Positions 1 through 10,451 of a stretch of DNA of 64,000 nt are shown here, piece by piece. The position numbers and the translations under genes are program-made. The notes beneath the pieces are model-generated. The model was not told the origin of the DNA. It saw nothing but the letters and a program-made list of their open reading frames with translations, and searched no databases. This DNA is from Cephalotrichum gorgonifer (taxonomy: Eukaryota > Ascomycota > Sordariomycetes > Microascales > Microascaceae), in the NCBI GenBank assembly GCA_900312665.1, contig ONZQ02000005.1, forward strand, positions 2,087,077 through 2,151,076, written 5' to 3'. Position 1 is the first letter of the stretch. Each line of letters opens with the position of its first letter.

Positions 1-2
1 GC

Positions 3-1532
3 GGCACTTGGTTCTGGAACCGCTATCCCGGCTGTCGCTTCGACTCGGAGTCGATATCCTACGGTTATTCCTTTGACAAGGAACTGTTGGACGAATGGCA
101 CTGGAAGGAGGCTTTCTCCCCGCAGCCGGAGACTCACAAGTACATAAGGCGCTTTGCAGAGAAGAACGACCTGTACAAGGACATCCAGTTCGAGACCACC
201 ATCAAGTCAGCCCGGTGGGACGAGCAAGGCCGCACCTGGATGTTGACGGATAACAAGGGGGACGAATACGTCACTACCTTCCTCGTCACTTGCATCGGCT
301 TCCTCTCCACACCAACGCTCCCGGCGATCCAGGGAATCGAAGACTTCCAGGGTCAATTATTCCACACCTCGCGCTGGCCCGCGGACCTGGACGTGGACCA
401 CGACTTCGCAAACAAGCGCATCGGCGTCATCGGCACCGGCGCCACCGGCATCCAGACCATAACGGCCCTCTCCAAGTCGCCAGCCCTCGTCTCCCTCAGA
501 GTCTTCCAGCGCACAGCCACATGGTCCGCGCCGCTGCACAACTCCGAGATCTCCGTCGAGGAGATGGAGGAACTCCGCAAGAACTACGACTCTACCTTCC
601 AGGTCTGCGCGGAGACCCCGGGTGGCTTCGTGCACATGGCGGACCCGCGGAAGAGCGCCGACGTGACGCAAGAGGAGCGCATCGAACTCTGGGATAGCTT
701 GTACGAGAAGCCCGGGTTCGGCAAGTGGCTTGGCGTGTTCAGCGACACGTACACCGACAGGCGTGCGAACGAGCTGTACTCGGCGTACATGGCCGACAAG
801 ATACGGCAGAGGGTGAACGACCCGGACGTGGCGGAGAGCCTGATACCCAAGAACCATGGCTTCGGCACACGCCGGGTACCCCTAGAGAGCGGGTACTTCG
901 AGGCCTACAACCAGCCCAACGTCCACCTTGTTGACCTGCAGAAGACTCCCGTGACGAACATCGCGAGAGACGGCATCGTGACGTCCGACGGCAAGAAGCA
1001 CGAGCTCGACATCCTCATCTGCGCCACGGGCTTCGACGCCATCACCGGCTCCTTCGGCGCGATCGAGTGGCAGGGCAAGGACGGCCGCCCGCTAGTCGGT
1101 GCCAGCGGGACACCCGAGGGCGAGCGCGCGGCATGGGTCGACCACCGGCCGCACACGTTCCTAGGAATGACCATCCCGTCCATGCCCAACTTGTTCACCG
1201 TCATGGGCCCGCACCAGCCCTTTGGAAACGCGACGCGGAACATTGAGCATTCTGTCGAGGTTGTGGCTGGGATGCTGAAGTTCTGTCGGGACAACGGGCA
1301 CACCCGCGTGGAGGCGACGGAGGAGGCGGCCGACGAGTGGACGGAGCATGTGGTGCAGTGTAGCAAGGGTGCTCTGGTGAATGAGGTTGACAGCTGGATG
1401 ACGGGTGTTAACAAGAACGTGAAGGGCAAAGCGGTTCGCAGCGTGGCGAGGTATGCGGGGACGGCGCAGGAGTTCCGGAGGAGATGTGAGGAGTGTAAGA
1501 AGTCTGGCTATAAAGGGTTGTCGTTCGCCTGA
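3..1532 (+). CDS. Baeyer-Villiger-type flavin monooxygenase, 5' end cut by window
   Basis: The reading frame is open from base 3 to a TGA at 1530-1532, so the start lies outside the window. The first visible residues (GTWFWNRYPGCRFD, then SYSF-like and EW) match the region just after the first FAD-binding motif of cyclohexanone-monooxygenase-like enzymes. The Baeyer-Villiger fingerprint FxGxxxHxxxWP is seen as FQGQLFHTSRWP near base 345, followed at once by the NADP-binding GVIGTGATG. Further on are the RRVPLESGYFE segment and the ATGF motif (ICATGFD) near base 1020. Such enzymes insert oxygen into ketones, or oxidise heteroatoms, using FAD and NADPH. The visible part has no intron. The true substrate cannot be read from sequence. 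The neighbouring genes give no pathway hint. Confidence 0.9.
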   Translation, partial: GTWFWNRYPGCRFDSESISYGYSFDKELLDEWHWKEAFSPQPETHKYIRRFAEKNDLYKDIQFETTIKSARWDEQGRTWMLTDNKGDEYVTTFLVTCIGFLSTPTLPAIQGIEDFQGQLFHTSRWPADLDVDHDFANKRIGVIGTGATGIQTITALSKSPALVSLRVFQRTATWSAPLHNSEISVEEMEELRKNYDSTFQVCAETPGGFVHMADPRKSADVTQEERIELWDSLYEKPGFGKWLGVFSDTYTDRRANELYSAYMADKIRQRVNDPDVAESLIPKNHGFGTRRVPLESGYFEAYNQPNVHLVDLQKTPVTNIARDGIVTSDGKKHELDILICATGFDAITGSFGAIEWQGKDGRPLVGASGTPEGERAAWVDHRPHTFLGMTIPSMPNLFTVMGPHQPFGNATRNIEHSVEVVAGMLKFCRDNGHTRVEATEEAADEWTEHVVQCSKGALVNEVDSWMTGVNKNVKGKAVRSVARYAGTAQEFRRRCEECKKSGYKGLSFA

Positions 1533-1852
1533 TAGACTTGACCTGTCATCTCGCTGCTTCATAGGCCGAGGGGTGTGTCAACTAGACTTATAGCATCTGA
1601 TCATTAGGCGAACTAAGCTACGAGACTATGTCGATGAGGATAGTCTGGCATCCGGCATGTTGCATGTGGATAGAAGCACAATATACTGGACGAAATTCTG
1701 TTACGATTAGTTCCAAAATAAGCTGGCAAGAAACTCAAAGCTTAATGGGTAGACATATATAGAAGCCTATAGAAAGGATCTCGTCTAGATCACACCACTT
1801 CCAGAAGTAAATAAACAAATGATATTAGACTTTCCACTGAACTTTAGTCTCA

Positions 1853-1860
1853 TATAAATA
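1853..1860 (+). promoter_or_regulatory. TATA-like box upstream of the phosphoesterase gene
   Basis: TATAAATA lies about 92 bases before the ATG at 1952 and is followed by a pyrimidine-rich stretch. The position suits a core promoter. The rest of the 419-base spacer after the monooxygenase gene shows nothing recognisable. Confidence 0.4.
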
Positions 1861-1951
1861 GACCCTTGCCCCTCTTGAACCTCTGAGTCCCGGGCATCTC
1901 CATCCTAGAGCACCATCGTCCTCACGCGTTGATACGCTATCCGCAGCCACG

Positions 1952-2887
1952 ATGGAATCCCGCCCAGACAACACCGTCGTTACACGGCTCCTCGTCATAT
2001 CAGATACTCACGGTCAGGGATATACAATCCCTGAGAATATTACTGACACTCCTATCGATGTGGTGGTCCATTGCGGCGACTTCACTCTGCACTCCAAGCT
2101 ATCCGAGATCAGAACTACACTGCAATTTCTGGACAACATCGATGCATCGCTAAAACTGATAATAGCTGGAAATCACGATTTCTCGCTCGACACACCTGTT
2201 TTCAAGGAGAAGATAGCCGAGGCCAAGCGACTGGCTGATGGCGTTGATGACGCTTTAGTACAGGCCGAATACGGCGAATGTGGCGAGGCGAGAGAGCTGT
2301 TCGACCGCGCGAAGAAGCGTGGTACACATCTTCTGGACGAAGGAACTCACCGCTTCACCCTGGACAATGGGGCGGAGCTGAAGGTCTATGCCAGTCCCTA
2401 CACACCATGCCCAGCGGGTGAAGAGCCGACCTGGGGGTTCCAGTATCGCGACGGCCACACATTTGACATCAAAGAGGGGACTGACCTCGTCATCACACAT
2501 GGCCCGCCACTCGGAATATTCGACTCCGTCAACAACAGACGCTTGGGCTGTGCTGACCTATTTGGATCCGTGGTGAGGGCCAAGCCAAAGTTGCATTGCT
2601 TCGGCCACGTCCACGGCGGCTGGGGTGCTAAGATGGCGGCCTGGAGGGATAAGATATCGGAAGCTCCATCGCACTTTAGCGATATAGATCATGGGAAGTC
2701 TACCACGATCCACACTCTAAGTACCCTGAGAGAGGGCAAAGAAACGGAGAGCTTCTGTCGCGCACGATACTCTGATGTCGACACGGGCGTCAAAACGCTC
2801 TTTGTCAATGCCGCGCTGCAAGGCGACTATGGCCTTGACCAGCTGCCATGGATCGTTGATACCGACCTTCCATGCGTCCCTAGATGA
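1952..2887 (+). CDS. Calcineurin-like metallophosphoesterase
   Basis: A single-exon protein of 311 residues. All blocks of the two-metal phosphoesterase fold are present in order: SDTHG (D18, H20), HCGDF, AGNHDF, THGPP and GHVHGG. The layout with THGPP followed by GHVH is that of the MPPED1/MPPED2-like (UPF0046) branch found widely in fungi as 'Ser/Thr protein phosphatase family'. An acidic insert of about 45 residues lies between GNHD and the beta-rich second half. The physiological substrate is unknown for fungal members; metal-dependent phosphodiester or phosphomonoester hydrolysis is what the motifs support. The ATG at 1952 is favoured because the first motif starts within 20 residues of it, as in relatives. 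There is no signal peptide, so a cytosolic location is likely. Confidence 0.9.
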   Translation: MESRPDNTVVTRLLVISDTHGQGYTIPENITDTPIDVVVHCGDFTLHSKLSEIRTTLQFLDNIDASLKLIIAGNHDFSLDTPVFKEKIAEAKRLADGVDDALVQAEYGECGEARELFDRAKKRGTHLLDEGTHRFTLDNGAELKVYASPYTPCPAGEEPTWGFQYRDGHTFDIKEGTDLVITHGPPLGIFDSVNNRRLGCADLFGSVVRAKPKLHCFGHVHGGWGAKMAAWRDKISEAPSHFSDIDHGKSTTIHTLSTLREGKETESFCRARYSDVDTGVKTLFVNAALQGDYGLDQLPWIVDTDLPCVPR

Positions 2888-2993
2888 CAGAACCGAGGAT
2901 CCTGCAGCGACTGGTATGAAGCGAAGCATTTCTCTCCTCGCGGATCCAGATTCAGAGATCCCACTTAAGAAAGCAAGGATACTTGAAACGGGA

Positions 2994-3691
2994 TCATAGG
3001 TAAAAGGGAAACTGGCAAAGAAAACTCCCGACTGCTCTAAGTCACCTCCGGGTGTTCAATGGGTATTAAGATACAGCAATTTCCTAGCCCAAACTTACTC
3101 AATCTGGAGGATCCGAAAGCTAGCCGTCTCATCCTTCCCACCAACAATGGCCGCGAGCAATAAATGATCCATAATTCCAAGTCTGGCCCCAGCCTTCACC
3201 ATTATTCCAAGCTCTTGGTCGCCGAGTGCTGGGAGCTCCTCGCAATCCTCCGCAATGCGATATAACAACCACAGAAAGTCCAGTACGTCGCCGTCGTCCC
3301 ACCGATCCACCACAGTAACCGCCCGGAAATATAACAGATCCGGTTTTGACGCGACAGAGGCTCCGAGTAAAGGCTCGGCAGCGTGGATCTTTTCAATGAC
3401 ATTCGATCCGGCCCCTATCTCGATGAGGTCTATATGGACGATGAAGCCAGCGGAGCAATGGAAGGCTATAGCGCCGTCGAGGTCGAGAGTGAAATGAAGT
3501 GCTCCAACTTGCACTGCTTCCTAAAGGGCGACGAGAGCGTCTTGGGGGCCGGCGATGTCCAGGTCTTCCGTGTACCATGCTCCGTCATGTACAATGCTCG
3601 CTGCGCCGCCGACGAGGATAAGCTGGGGCCGCAACTCCACGGAGACCAGGCGAGCAGCTGCTTCAAAGGTCTCCAAAAGCGCTTTACGCAT
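2994..3691 (-). pseudogene. Nucleotidyltransferase-fold protein with an in-frame TAG (probable pseudogene)
   Basis: Read on the minus strand from ATG 3691, the frame gives an N-terminal helix, then LILVGGAASI and TEDLDIAGP. This is the GG...DxD pattern of nucleotidyltransferase-like proteins common in ascomycetes. The frame continues with a second block (HIDLIEIG, then RAVTVVDRWDDGDVLDFLWLL) that also belongs to this family. The two blocks share one frame but are separated by a TAG at 3518-3520, where relatives have an uninterrupted LREA-like helix. No splice sites that would remove the stop are evident. At 3094 a GTAAGT donor follows, and a short last exon ending at 2994 can be joined, giving a normal C-terminus. 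A sequencing error at 3518-3520 is the main alternative to a true pseudogene. Confidence 0.6.
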
Positions 3692-4240
3692 AACGGTCGT
3701 GATGGCGCAGTAAAAGTTGAACATTTTGTGGACTTTTAGAGAACAGCACCATATATTAACAAATATGGTTACTGTCACCATGGACATTGTATCAAGCTGG
3801 ATACTAACACTTTGTGTCTTCCGCCTGAAACATGTACAACTTTTATAATAGTGGAAAGCGTAGAAATCATTAATCAATGAGCAATGGGCGTATGGAGAAG
3901 CGATGTCGTCTTGCAATACCATGTCGAAGTGATATTTCCCAAGTAGTCATGGAGCAAGAATAAATATTTCGATGAAAATTTTGTTTCCCGGACAAACTTA
4001 CATTTGGTCCTTAGATTCCGTTGCCTAGCAATTATAATGTCAGCTGCGACCCGAGTTTTACCACCCATCGCGACACGGAACCATCTGGCGTGGGTCGACA
4101 GTTGGCACGACGTGTGAGTCGGCTGGATTTCTCCCCCAAACGTCGCCTGGACTCCTCTTAGTGACAGGCCACCGCTGCATTGACTGGTGAACACAGATTT
4201 CATTACTATCCAGGACGGTCCTAACTGGAATGCTTTTAGG
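3692..4240. other. Intergenic stretch, no gene seen
   Basis: Open frames here are short or merely the trailing overlap of the next gene. No RNA gene, repeat or conserved protein pattern was recognised. Confidence 0.4.
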
Positions 4241-5188
4241 TTAGGTCGCTGGCCTGTCGACCCGATATAGCGTCTTAGCAGTGTTAAAGTACGCCTCATA
4301 CTCAACCCCAACTTCGTCCCCTCCGATATCATAATGATAATGCCCGCCTGCGTTCTTCCCAAGCGGCGAGAACGCGTGGGAATGTTCCATCCGCAAGCCT
4401 AGCGCTTCCGGATCTGCCGAGTGCAGTACTGACAAGCACACGATTGGTCCGTCAAAATCATGGTACGTGAGCCAGTTGTCGACGTCTTTGCGCTCCTTGA
4501 ACGGCAAGTCCTGTTCCGAGGGAAAGTCGGGCATGACGTGGTACCGTGCCCTCCCGGACTTCACCAGGACGACACCACCGAGGCTTATCATGCAGGAGGC
4601 TCCGTATACGGCGTGGAGAGCCTTCCGGATGCATTCCGTAAAGCTCTTCTCGGGTCCCGTCCGCGACTTCGTGGAAATCTTGAGTACAGGCCCAGTATCA
4701 CCGGATGAACCGAACAGGTTGACCATCAAGGCGCAATCCAAGGACGACGTCTTGTCGACGCTGACACCTCCAGTGTCGCGGTCGATCAGAGCGACCCGCG
4801 TCCCGTTGACCACGTTCCCAAACCCGCCGCTCCAGCTGAGATTGGGCGCCAGCTCGCAGTTCTGACCAACGACATGGAACGGGCCGGCGCCAGCGCCGAG
4901 CAGACTTCCCTTCTCCTCGTCCATCTCCATCGCGCGGGAAATATCGGGCATGGACCAGATACAGTCCAGCCGTGGCCGGGGGAAGAGATTCGGCTGGCCC
5001 CCTACATCTGCGATCTTTTCGTCCCCGGACAGGCCCTGGGTGGCGAGGTGAAACGGCGCGTCCCTGAGATCGGGACACGTCACGACGCTGATGGTTGCGT
5101 GCTCGAAGTTCGCCTCGAGGGGGGCCCTGAGGGCCTCAGCTAGATCCTCGAGACTTGGTGGGGACAGGGCGATGATTTGTGTTTCCAT
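4241..5188 (-). CDS. C11orf54/PTD012-like ester hydrolase (DUF1907)
   Basis: The protein matches the DUF1907 family along its whole length: an N-terminal PSLEDLAEAL helix, VVTCPDL, the ADVGG block, LGAGAGPF, an SRTGP segment, and the zinc-binding MEHSHAF...GGHYHYD near the C-terminus. The human homologue is a zinc protein with esterase activity on model substrates, and its cellular role is poorly known. An in-frame ATG exists at 5269 (342 residues), but the ATG at 5188 gives 315 residues and aligns with the start of animal members, so it was chosen. There is one exon and no signal peptide. A gap of about 550 bases separates it from the next gene on the same strand. Confidence 0.88.
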   Translation of the reverse strand: METQIIALSPPSLEDLAEALRAPLEANFEHATISVVTCPDLRDAPFHLATQGLSGDEKIADVGGQPNLFPRPRLDCIWSMPDISRAMEMDEEKGSLLGAGAGPFHVVGQNCELAPNLSWSGGFGNVVNGTRVALIDRDTGGVSVDKTSSLDCALMVNLFGSSGDTGPVLKISTKSRTGPEKSFTECIRKALHAVYGASCMISLGGVVLVKSGRARYHVMPDFPSEQDLPFKERKDVDNWLTYHDFDGPIVCLSVLHSADPEALGLRMEHSHAFSPLGKNAGGHYHYDIGGDEVGVEYEAYFNTAKTLYRVDRPAT

Positions 5189-5735
5189 TTTTGCGGTCTC
5201 ATTAACGGTCACTTCGCTTAGCGAGGGCAAAGACACCTGTACAGCTGATGGAACTTGGGTGGATCTCATCCAAGAGCGGGGGTCTTTAGAACTATCCCCT
5301 TTGACGCTTAGCCTAGTTCGATGACGCCACCGGGTCGGCCGGTAATATTGTAAAAGCCAAGAAATGACAATACAGCAATACTTATGGTAGTGAATTATTC
5401 CAGGACCTCATGAGTAGATGGGCACAGTGTGATATATATCGAAGAAAAATAATAGCGCTGCCAATGTCTCAGTAGTGAGGCGATAGAGCCAGTGTAAAGA
5501 TCCATTGCATATCGAGTTGTCGTTAGGCCTTACTCACAAGATAGAAGTGATATTCTGAATGTTTGCGGTTGGGGAGATGATTCATTGAGCTAACTGATAC
5601 TCGGATTATTGGGAGAAGAAAATACGATATTGGAAGCGGGGACGTTATTCTCACTTTGACATGACGTTTATAAGAACTGCTGACGACAGCAGTTGCTGTA
5701 ACTAACTACCCTAACTCTAAAGCAAGATTAACGCA
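5189..5735. other. Intergenic stretch, no gene seen
   Basis: It contains the upstream in-frame ATG (5269) of the DUF1907 gene and then AT-rich spacer up to the acyltransferase stop. Nothing else was recognised. Confidence 0.4.
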
Positions 5736-7154
5736 TTACTCTTCATTACCAGGCTCCCGAGCATCGAACTTCAAATCCAAGTTAAGTCCTTTGGTGAGCT
5801 GCTCGTGAATGAATCTTAGGAGGGAAACCATACTCTCCTCTTGGTGATAAGCCTCATTATATACCAGCTCTATCGAAAGTTTTTCGTTAAAGGTCCATGC
5901 CTCCGCTGCGACGCCTGGACCTAGCAAATCGAGCGACAACCAGAAGTCTCGAACAGCGACATCCGCCCTGGCCTGTGGCCCTTCGTGTCTGTACAAGCTC
6001 CTCATGTGCTTATCTACGACCCCCAGGCTCGACAGCTGAAGGTCTGCTGCGACAGGCATGTTCTCGGGCACCGGGGCCGACAGAGCAGCGACCATCCCCG
6101 TAGCGAAGAGTGGGGTGGCCGCAACTAATAGGCCGCCTTTCTTGAACGATTGGAGAACCTCGCCTGCCTTCTTCGCTGTCTCCACAAACGACTCCGGCAC
6201 TAGCGGATATACGGCGGGCATACCGAAAGTATTACAGTTCACGAGCCGCTCGTGTGGGAACTCAGTCGAGTCGATGTACGGGCGCGCGTTGTAAATGGCC
6301 ATGGTCGCGTGTGTCTTGTTCGAGACCTGTCCGTGCTGTCGTGCGGAGAGCGAGACGGCGGCCTGAAGAACCGAAGTGACGGTGACGCCGAGCTCGCGCG
6401 CGCGGGCGACGATGCGGCCGGTGTCGGCTGGGTCGAAGGTAAGCCATACATTCGTCGTACGTCCGGCAGGAGCGCCCTTGTTTTCCGTGTTGAGGCGGAC
6501 TGTAGGGAAGCTTGCTAGGAAGTTATGAAAGATGGCATCCCATGCGTCTTTCTGCCCGGAGGTACAGGGCTGGACCCGAGTAGTGATGCTGCTAGGGGGT
6601 ACGAGATTTGCACCCTCGGTACCGAAAGCTGGTTCGGCGGCAGGGAGCGGCGCGACAAGGTAGTTCAGCAAATTATTGAAGAAGATCAATGAGCCGATAC
6701 CGTCCATGTGTGCGTGGGGGCATTGGAGGACGATTTCCTGAGTTCGTGGAAGAACACGCAGGACGCCTCTTTTGATGGCGTTGGTCTCGAAAGGGTAGAG
6801 CTGCCGGGTCGTCTTCTCGGTGTCGTGGACGTGAAACGACTCCTCCAACCAAGAAGCCAACTCCGCTTTGTCGGCGACGCGGTAAATCCAACGGCCGTCC
6901 TTGATGACGGAGGAGAATCCCGGGAATTTGTAGCGCAGGGCTATCCAAGCGGCTTTGACGTCATCGACGAGCCCCGGACGGTCTGTGTCGATTCTTATCG
7001 CTGCGGTAAAAAGCCAGTGATCTTTCTCGGGACGACCCTGTCCGGCACCAGCCATGGCGTGATAGAAAAAGTCCATGCTGTCCATGGATCGCTCGTAAGT
7101 TGACGGGCTTGTCTGGGTCCAGTCTGTCGGAAGACTGTCCTTGATTGACGCCAT
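5736..7154 (-). CDS. HxxxD-type acyltransferase (trichothecene 15-O-acetyltransferase-like)
   Basis: A protein of 472 residues from the ATG at 7154. The catalytic HxxxDG motif is visible as HAHMDGIG about 147 residues in, and the fold order (FFYHAMAG start, HW.F..A.R block, late LSLDLLGPG-like block) resembles the Tri3-type branch of fungal CoA-dependent O-acetyltransferases. These enzymes transfer an acyl group from acyl-CoA to a hydroxyl of a secondary metabolite. The frame is open upstream to 7376, but that extension looks like promoter sequence with a TATATAA at 7260-7266, so the ATG before ASIKDS was chosen. No terpene cyclase or other pathway gene is nearby, so the acceptor is unknown and similarity to a toxin-pathway enzyme should not be read as toxin production. 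Confidence 0.82.
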   Translation of the reverse strand: MASIKDSLPTDWTQTSPSTYERSMDSMDFFYHAMAGAGQGRPEKDHWLFTAAIRIDTDRPGLVDDVKAAWIALRYKFPGFSSVIKDGRWIYRVADKAELASWLEESFHVHDTEKTTRQLYPFETNAIKRGVLRVLPRTQEIVLQCPHAHMDGIGSLIFFNNLLNYLVAPLPAAEPAFGTEGANLVPPSSITTRVQPCTSGQKDAWDAIFHNFLASFPTVRLNTENKGAPAGRTTNVWLTFDPADTGRIVARARELGVTVTSVLQAAVSLSARQHGQVSNKTHATMAIYNARPYIDSTEFPHERLVNCNTFGMPAVYPLVPESFVETAKKAGEVLQSFKKGGLLVAATPLFATGMVAALSAPVPENMPVAADLQLSSLGVVDKHMRSLYRHEGPQARADVAVRDFWLSLDLLGPGVAAEAWTFNEKLSIELVYNEAYHQEESMVSLLRFIHEQLTKGLNLDLKFDAREPGNEE

Positions 7155-7784
7155 ATTTTCAGGTTCAAATGTGGAAACTTGGTATGACGAGCCTTGTCTA
7201 GAGTGTAATGATGCTTTGGGATGGAATCGAAAATGCCGGAGAAGGAGCTCTCCCATTACCCTATATATAATGAATACCCGCCGGATTTCCTTCTCCAGCT
7301 GACCTCTTGTACCCTTCGGTGGACTTGGCGCCTTCCACCTTAATATCGGGCGTGTTGCTATACTATTACCTCGCAAAGATAGGATCAGCAGGCAGCCTAA
7401 CTGCTACATGGCAACGTCAGTGAGGGAGTATTAAACCCTATTGTGGCGGGTTGCTGTGAATTAGTATTCGAAAGTCTCACACCGCCATTCCCTCTCATTT
7501 CTCATTCCTTTTCTTCCTATTCCAAACTGTTTTACGAAGTATTACCTAGTTTCAAGTTCACAACGTTTCAAGTGGTAGGCGTCGGGGATCCGCTGGTGTG
7601 GCGTATTATAAATGCGAAATGCGGCGCGATGTTAAAACGACGTATGCGTATGCGCATGCGTATGCTGACAACAAGGAGTTGTCCCGAAGTGCCAACCAGG
7701 AAGTGCTTATGAGTGCAGAATCCCATTTTTATTTTTTGACTGGTTATTCTGAAGGCTCATATTTCTCTCACGCGTCCCGTAACC
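7155..7784. other. Promoter region and spacer with a TATGCG-type simple repeat
   Basis: The stretch begins with the acyltransferase promoter. Around 7640-7665 there is a short run of alternating GTATGC/GCATGC words that is partly self-complementary. Nothing else was recognised. Confidence 0.4.
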
Positions 7785-9813
7785 TCAGACCAGCCTTATT
7801 TCTGTACCATGGGTTCCCAGCCCAGACTTATATATTAGTGTCCCGCCAATGACGCCTCGGAAGACGACTTGCCCTTCCGCCAGATCGGTCTGTGCGGAGA
7901 GGACCTCGATGGTGGAACGCCTGATATTGCTATACCGAGGCGTTTATACTGGCCCGTCGACAGATGCCCAAGACCACAATGGGGCTATCATGTTACAACT
8001 TAATTTAGTCGAAAGGATACAAATACAACACAAGGTAGTATCCCTAGTACACGTACCTCGATACTGAGCAGGGCGGCTCGACGAAATGGGCCAGGATTGG
8101 TGAACCCAGAGCAGGCTGATCTCTAGATATTCGCCTCCCCATATCCCAGCATAGTACGGTTGCCCGATGGTCTCGGAGTATACCCGAGCTATACCCCCCA
8201 GAGCAACCAGCTTATCGGACTCGAACGTTAGGGAGCAGCTCGTATACTGCTTCACGACATCCCACCATCTCTCGATAATGCCCCGCCCCCCACGTCCTTA
8301 AATGCTAGCCAATTCCGCTGCTGCTCCGGAAGAAAGGGGAACTCGAAACCGCCCCTACGCACTTCCTTCGGGCAGGCTTCACTCACCAAGCCGCATTCAC
8401 ATTCATAGAAGGGAAACGGACCGAGGTGGAGGACGCGGGGACTTAGGAATGGTTCCTGGACGACCCACGCGCGAGTAAACAAACCGCAGTGTCTCCGGAC
8501 AAGATATACCCAGTCTGGCAAGACGGTGAAAGTGATGATGCAGCCTTGGAACTTCTGCGGGACGGTTAGAGGACCTCCTAGTAGTGGGTTTCAGGTTGCG
8601 AAGAGGCTCGAACTGGAGTCTGGCCCATCAGCCGCGGCAATGGTGCAGGTACTGTTGGCATAGACTCTGCCCATCAGGCTAGACTCTAGAGCCCAATCGT
8701 GGTAGGAATCCTGAATGATACTATCTCGTGGGCTCAGGGGCCATGTCCTCTTCTCGATCGTGTGAGGGGGGACTTACCACAGAGAATCTATTCACAGATA
8801 ACGAAAGCCAAGGCGTTTCACCAACGAGACAGCATCACTAAATCGCCGTGGAAGCTCCTTAATTTCTATCCCTGCGTCTTTGAATTCATCCGGTCTATTT
8901 TGCGTCAATCTAAGCATGGGTGCGGTACCCCATGTATGGCTCAGCGTCAGGTACAGCATCGCTTCCGTATCTCCCATCTCGCACTTCTTAACGAGACGAA
9001 TGCGCGAGGCGTCCCATCCAGGGGCCTGTACGTCTACGTCAAGAAGCCGGTTGGGGTCCACCCTCGTCTCGAAACCGGGCCACGAGACGCAGTTGGAGAC
9101 GCATTCCGCGAGGGCACCTGCGAAAAGTCCGATACAAGCCCGGCCGTGGGTGGCTATACCGACGGGTGTCCTCAATCTCAGGGCGCTATTACCTATCAAA
9201 TCAGTTATCTTTCACCCCTCCTCCCCAGCGGATCAGGGAACAGCGTTCTTAAAGTAAACGACTGGTACAAACTCTCCTTTGCATTGGATTGATCCCAAGA
9301 ACTCGTGGCTGATACATTCATCATTAAGAGAGCCAACCATTTCCCGCCTTCGTTTCTTAGGAGTTCGAAATGAAGCCTGGCTGGTCTACAGGTTCCCTGA
9401 TCCAACAGGATCTCACTCTTTACGACGACTGACTTGTCTACTTCAGGGACGGCGTACTCGGCCATCGCGGCCAGGATCCCGCACATCCTGCATCCCGAGG
9501 AGCGGGCGGATTCACGCAGCTCGTGGCACGGACGTGGTGAATCTTCTCCCCATACCTTAATCCTAGCCGCGTAGTGGAGCTCTTAGTCCGTCTCATCGGC
9601 TGTGTTCCACGGACAGGGGAGCTGAGAGGATTGAGCTATCGATTCGACTCCCGTCTCGTAGCGCCGCAGTTCGTCGCGGAGCTTTTCGATAAGTGACTCG
9701 TTGAGGCCTTCCGCAGCTGCCGAACTAATGGCGCTACGTTTGATCTTGAGAAACTCCTCGGTGTGGGCTAGATCAGAGAAGGTGAAAAGAGGCTCACAGG
9801 CGTGGCAGAGCAT
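7785..9813 (-). pseudogene. Decayed HET-domain (heterokaryon incompatibility) gene
   Basis: Pieces of one HET protein lie in order on the minus strand. They are an N-terminal MLCHACEPLF cysteine block from ATG 9813, the HET core YLTLSHTWG and RFSDAVSLVKRLGFRYL (8792-9199), SLMGRVYANSTCTIAAADG (about 8650), RAWVVQEPFLSPRVLHLGP (8252-8521), and a C-terminal PLWSWASVDGPV (about 7950). The gene is broken by TGA at 8792-8794 (in the conserved WxDSLC Trp codon), TGA at 8591-8593, a frame change near 8285 in a G/C run, TAA at 7944-7946, and breaks in the 9200-9600 part. A conserved intron (GTAAGT donor just after the SLC codons) is still recognisable. HET proteins trigger cell death on non-self fusion; this copy cannot make a full product. 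Confidence 0.82.
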
Positions 9814-10332
9814 CTTGGCTTCGCGGAAAGAGCTTCCACTGTGATATGGAAGAGCGAAACAAGGGTACAGATTCTGTACTAACATGGGTGGAGCCTAGGC
9901 GGAAGAGGGCTCACATGGAACCAGCTATAGGCTGTTATACAGTTGGAATGGAAAGTGGGGTAATTACTTTGGCCAACGAGGTCTCCGTCTCACTAAAGAA
10001 GGCGGGGGACACTCGGCGCCTCAGGCCGTTTCTCTCTTATAAAGGTAACTGCTCCACGCAGTGATCGTGGCAATGATAAACTTGTTCGCGGATGGCCTGG
10101 CCACCTGACCTGGCACGTATGCCAGTCCCGTGACATCTGGTCCTCACCCCCAGTCCATCGAGATAGGGGCCTCATAATCCAGGCTGTTCTCACCTATGCA
10201 CACATTTTCCCTTACGAAATTCAAGGATGTAGTGACCAATAAGAAACCAGAATGCGAATACGGCCAAACTCGCCACCAACCACGTCTTCAAGCCGGCAAA
10301 ATTTGACGACTCATGCCGAGACACCAAAAAAT
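9814..10332. other. Spacer upstream of the HET pseudogene, no gene seen
   Basis: It presumably holds the former HET promoter. No conserved protein pattern was found in any frame. Confidence 0.35.
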
Positions 10333-10451
10333 ACATACAACACCAGGGATTCGCTGGTCGTCACCGACCCAACTACTAGTCTAGCGCTTCGTGGTTTATG
10401 TATAGGGGAGCGGACGGGACCCTCAGTTTTCCACGAGCTATGGTCGTATGT
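10333..10451 (-). rRNA. 5S ribosomal RNA gene
   Basis: The minus strand reads ACATACGACCATAGCTCGTG at its 5' end and GGTGTTGTATGT at its 3' end, which pair as helix I of 5S rRNA. The inside carries the fungal 5S signatures CCCGTCCGCTC (loop B/C region) and TAGTAGTTGGGTCGGTGACG (internal control region), and the length is 119 nt. A T-rich run follows the 3' end, as expected for an RNA polymerase III terminator. It differs from the copy at 58792 by one base (position 7). Dispersed single 5S genes are the rule in Neurospora-like fungi. Apparent protein frames through both copies are artefacts. Confidence 0.95.

Noticed and set aside
3874..4362. 162-residue minus-strand frame downstream of the DUF1907 gene
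   Set aside because: It overlaps the end of the DUF1907 gene in another frame and shows no family pattern.
8699..9292. 197-residue plus-strand frame
   Set aside because: It lies antisense to the HET pseudogene, whose motifs are on the minus strand.
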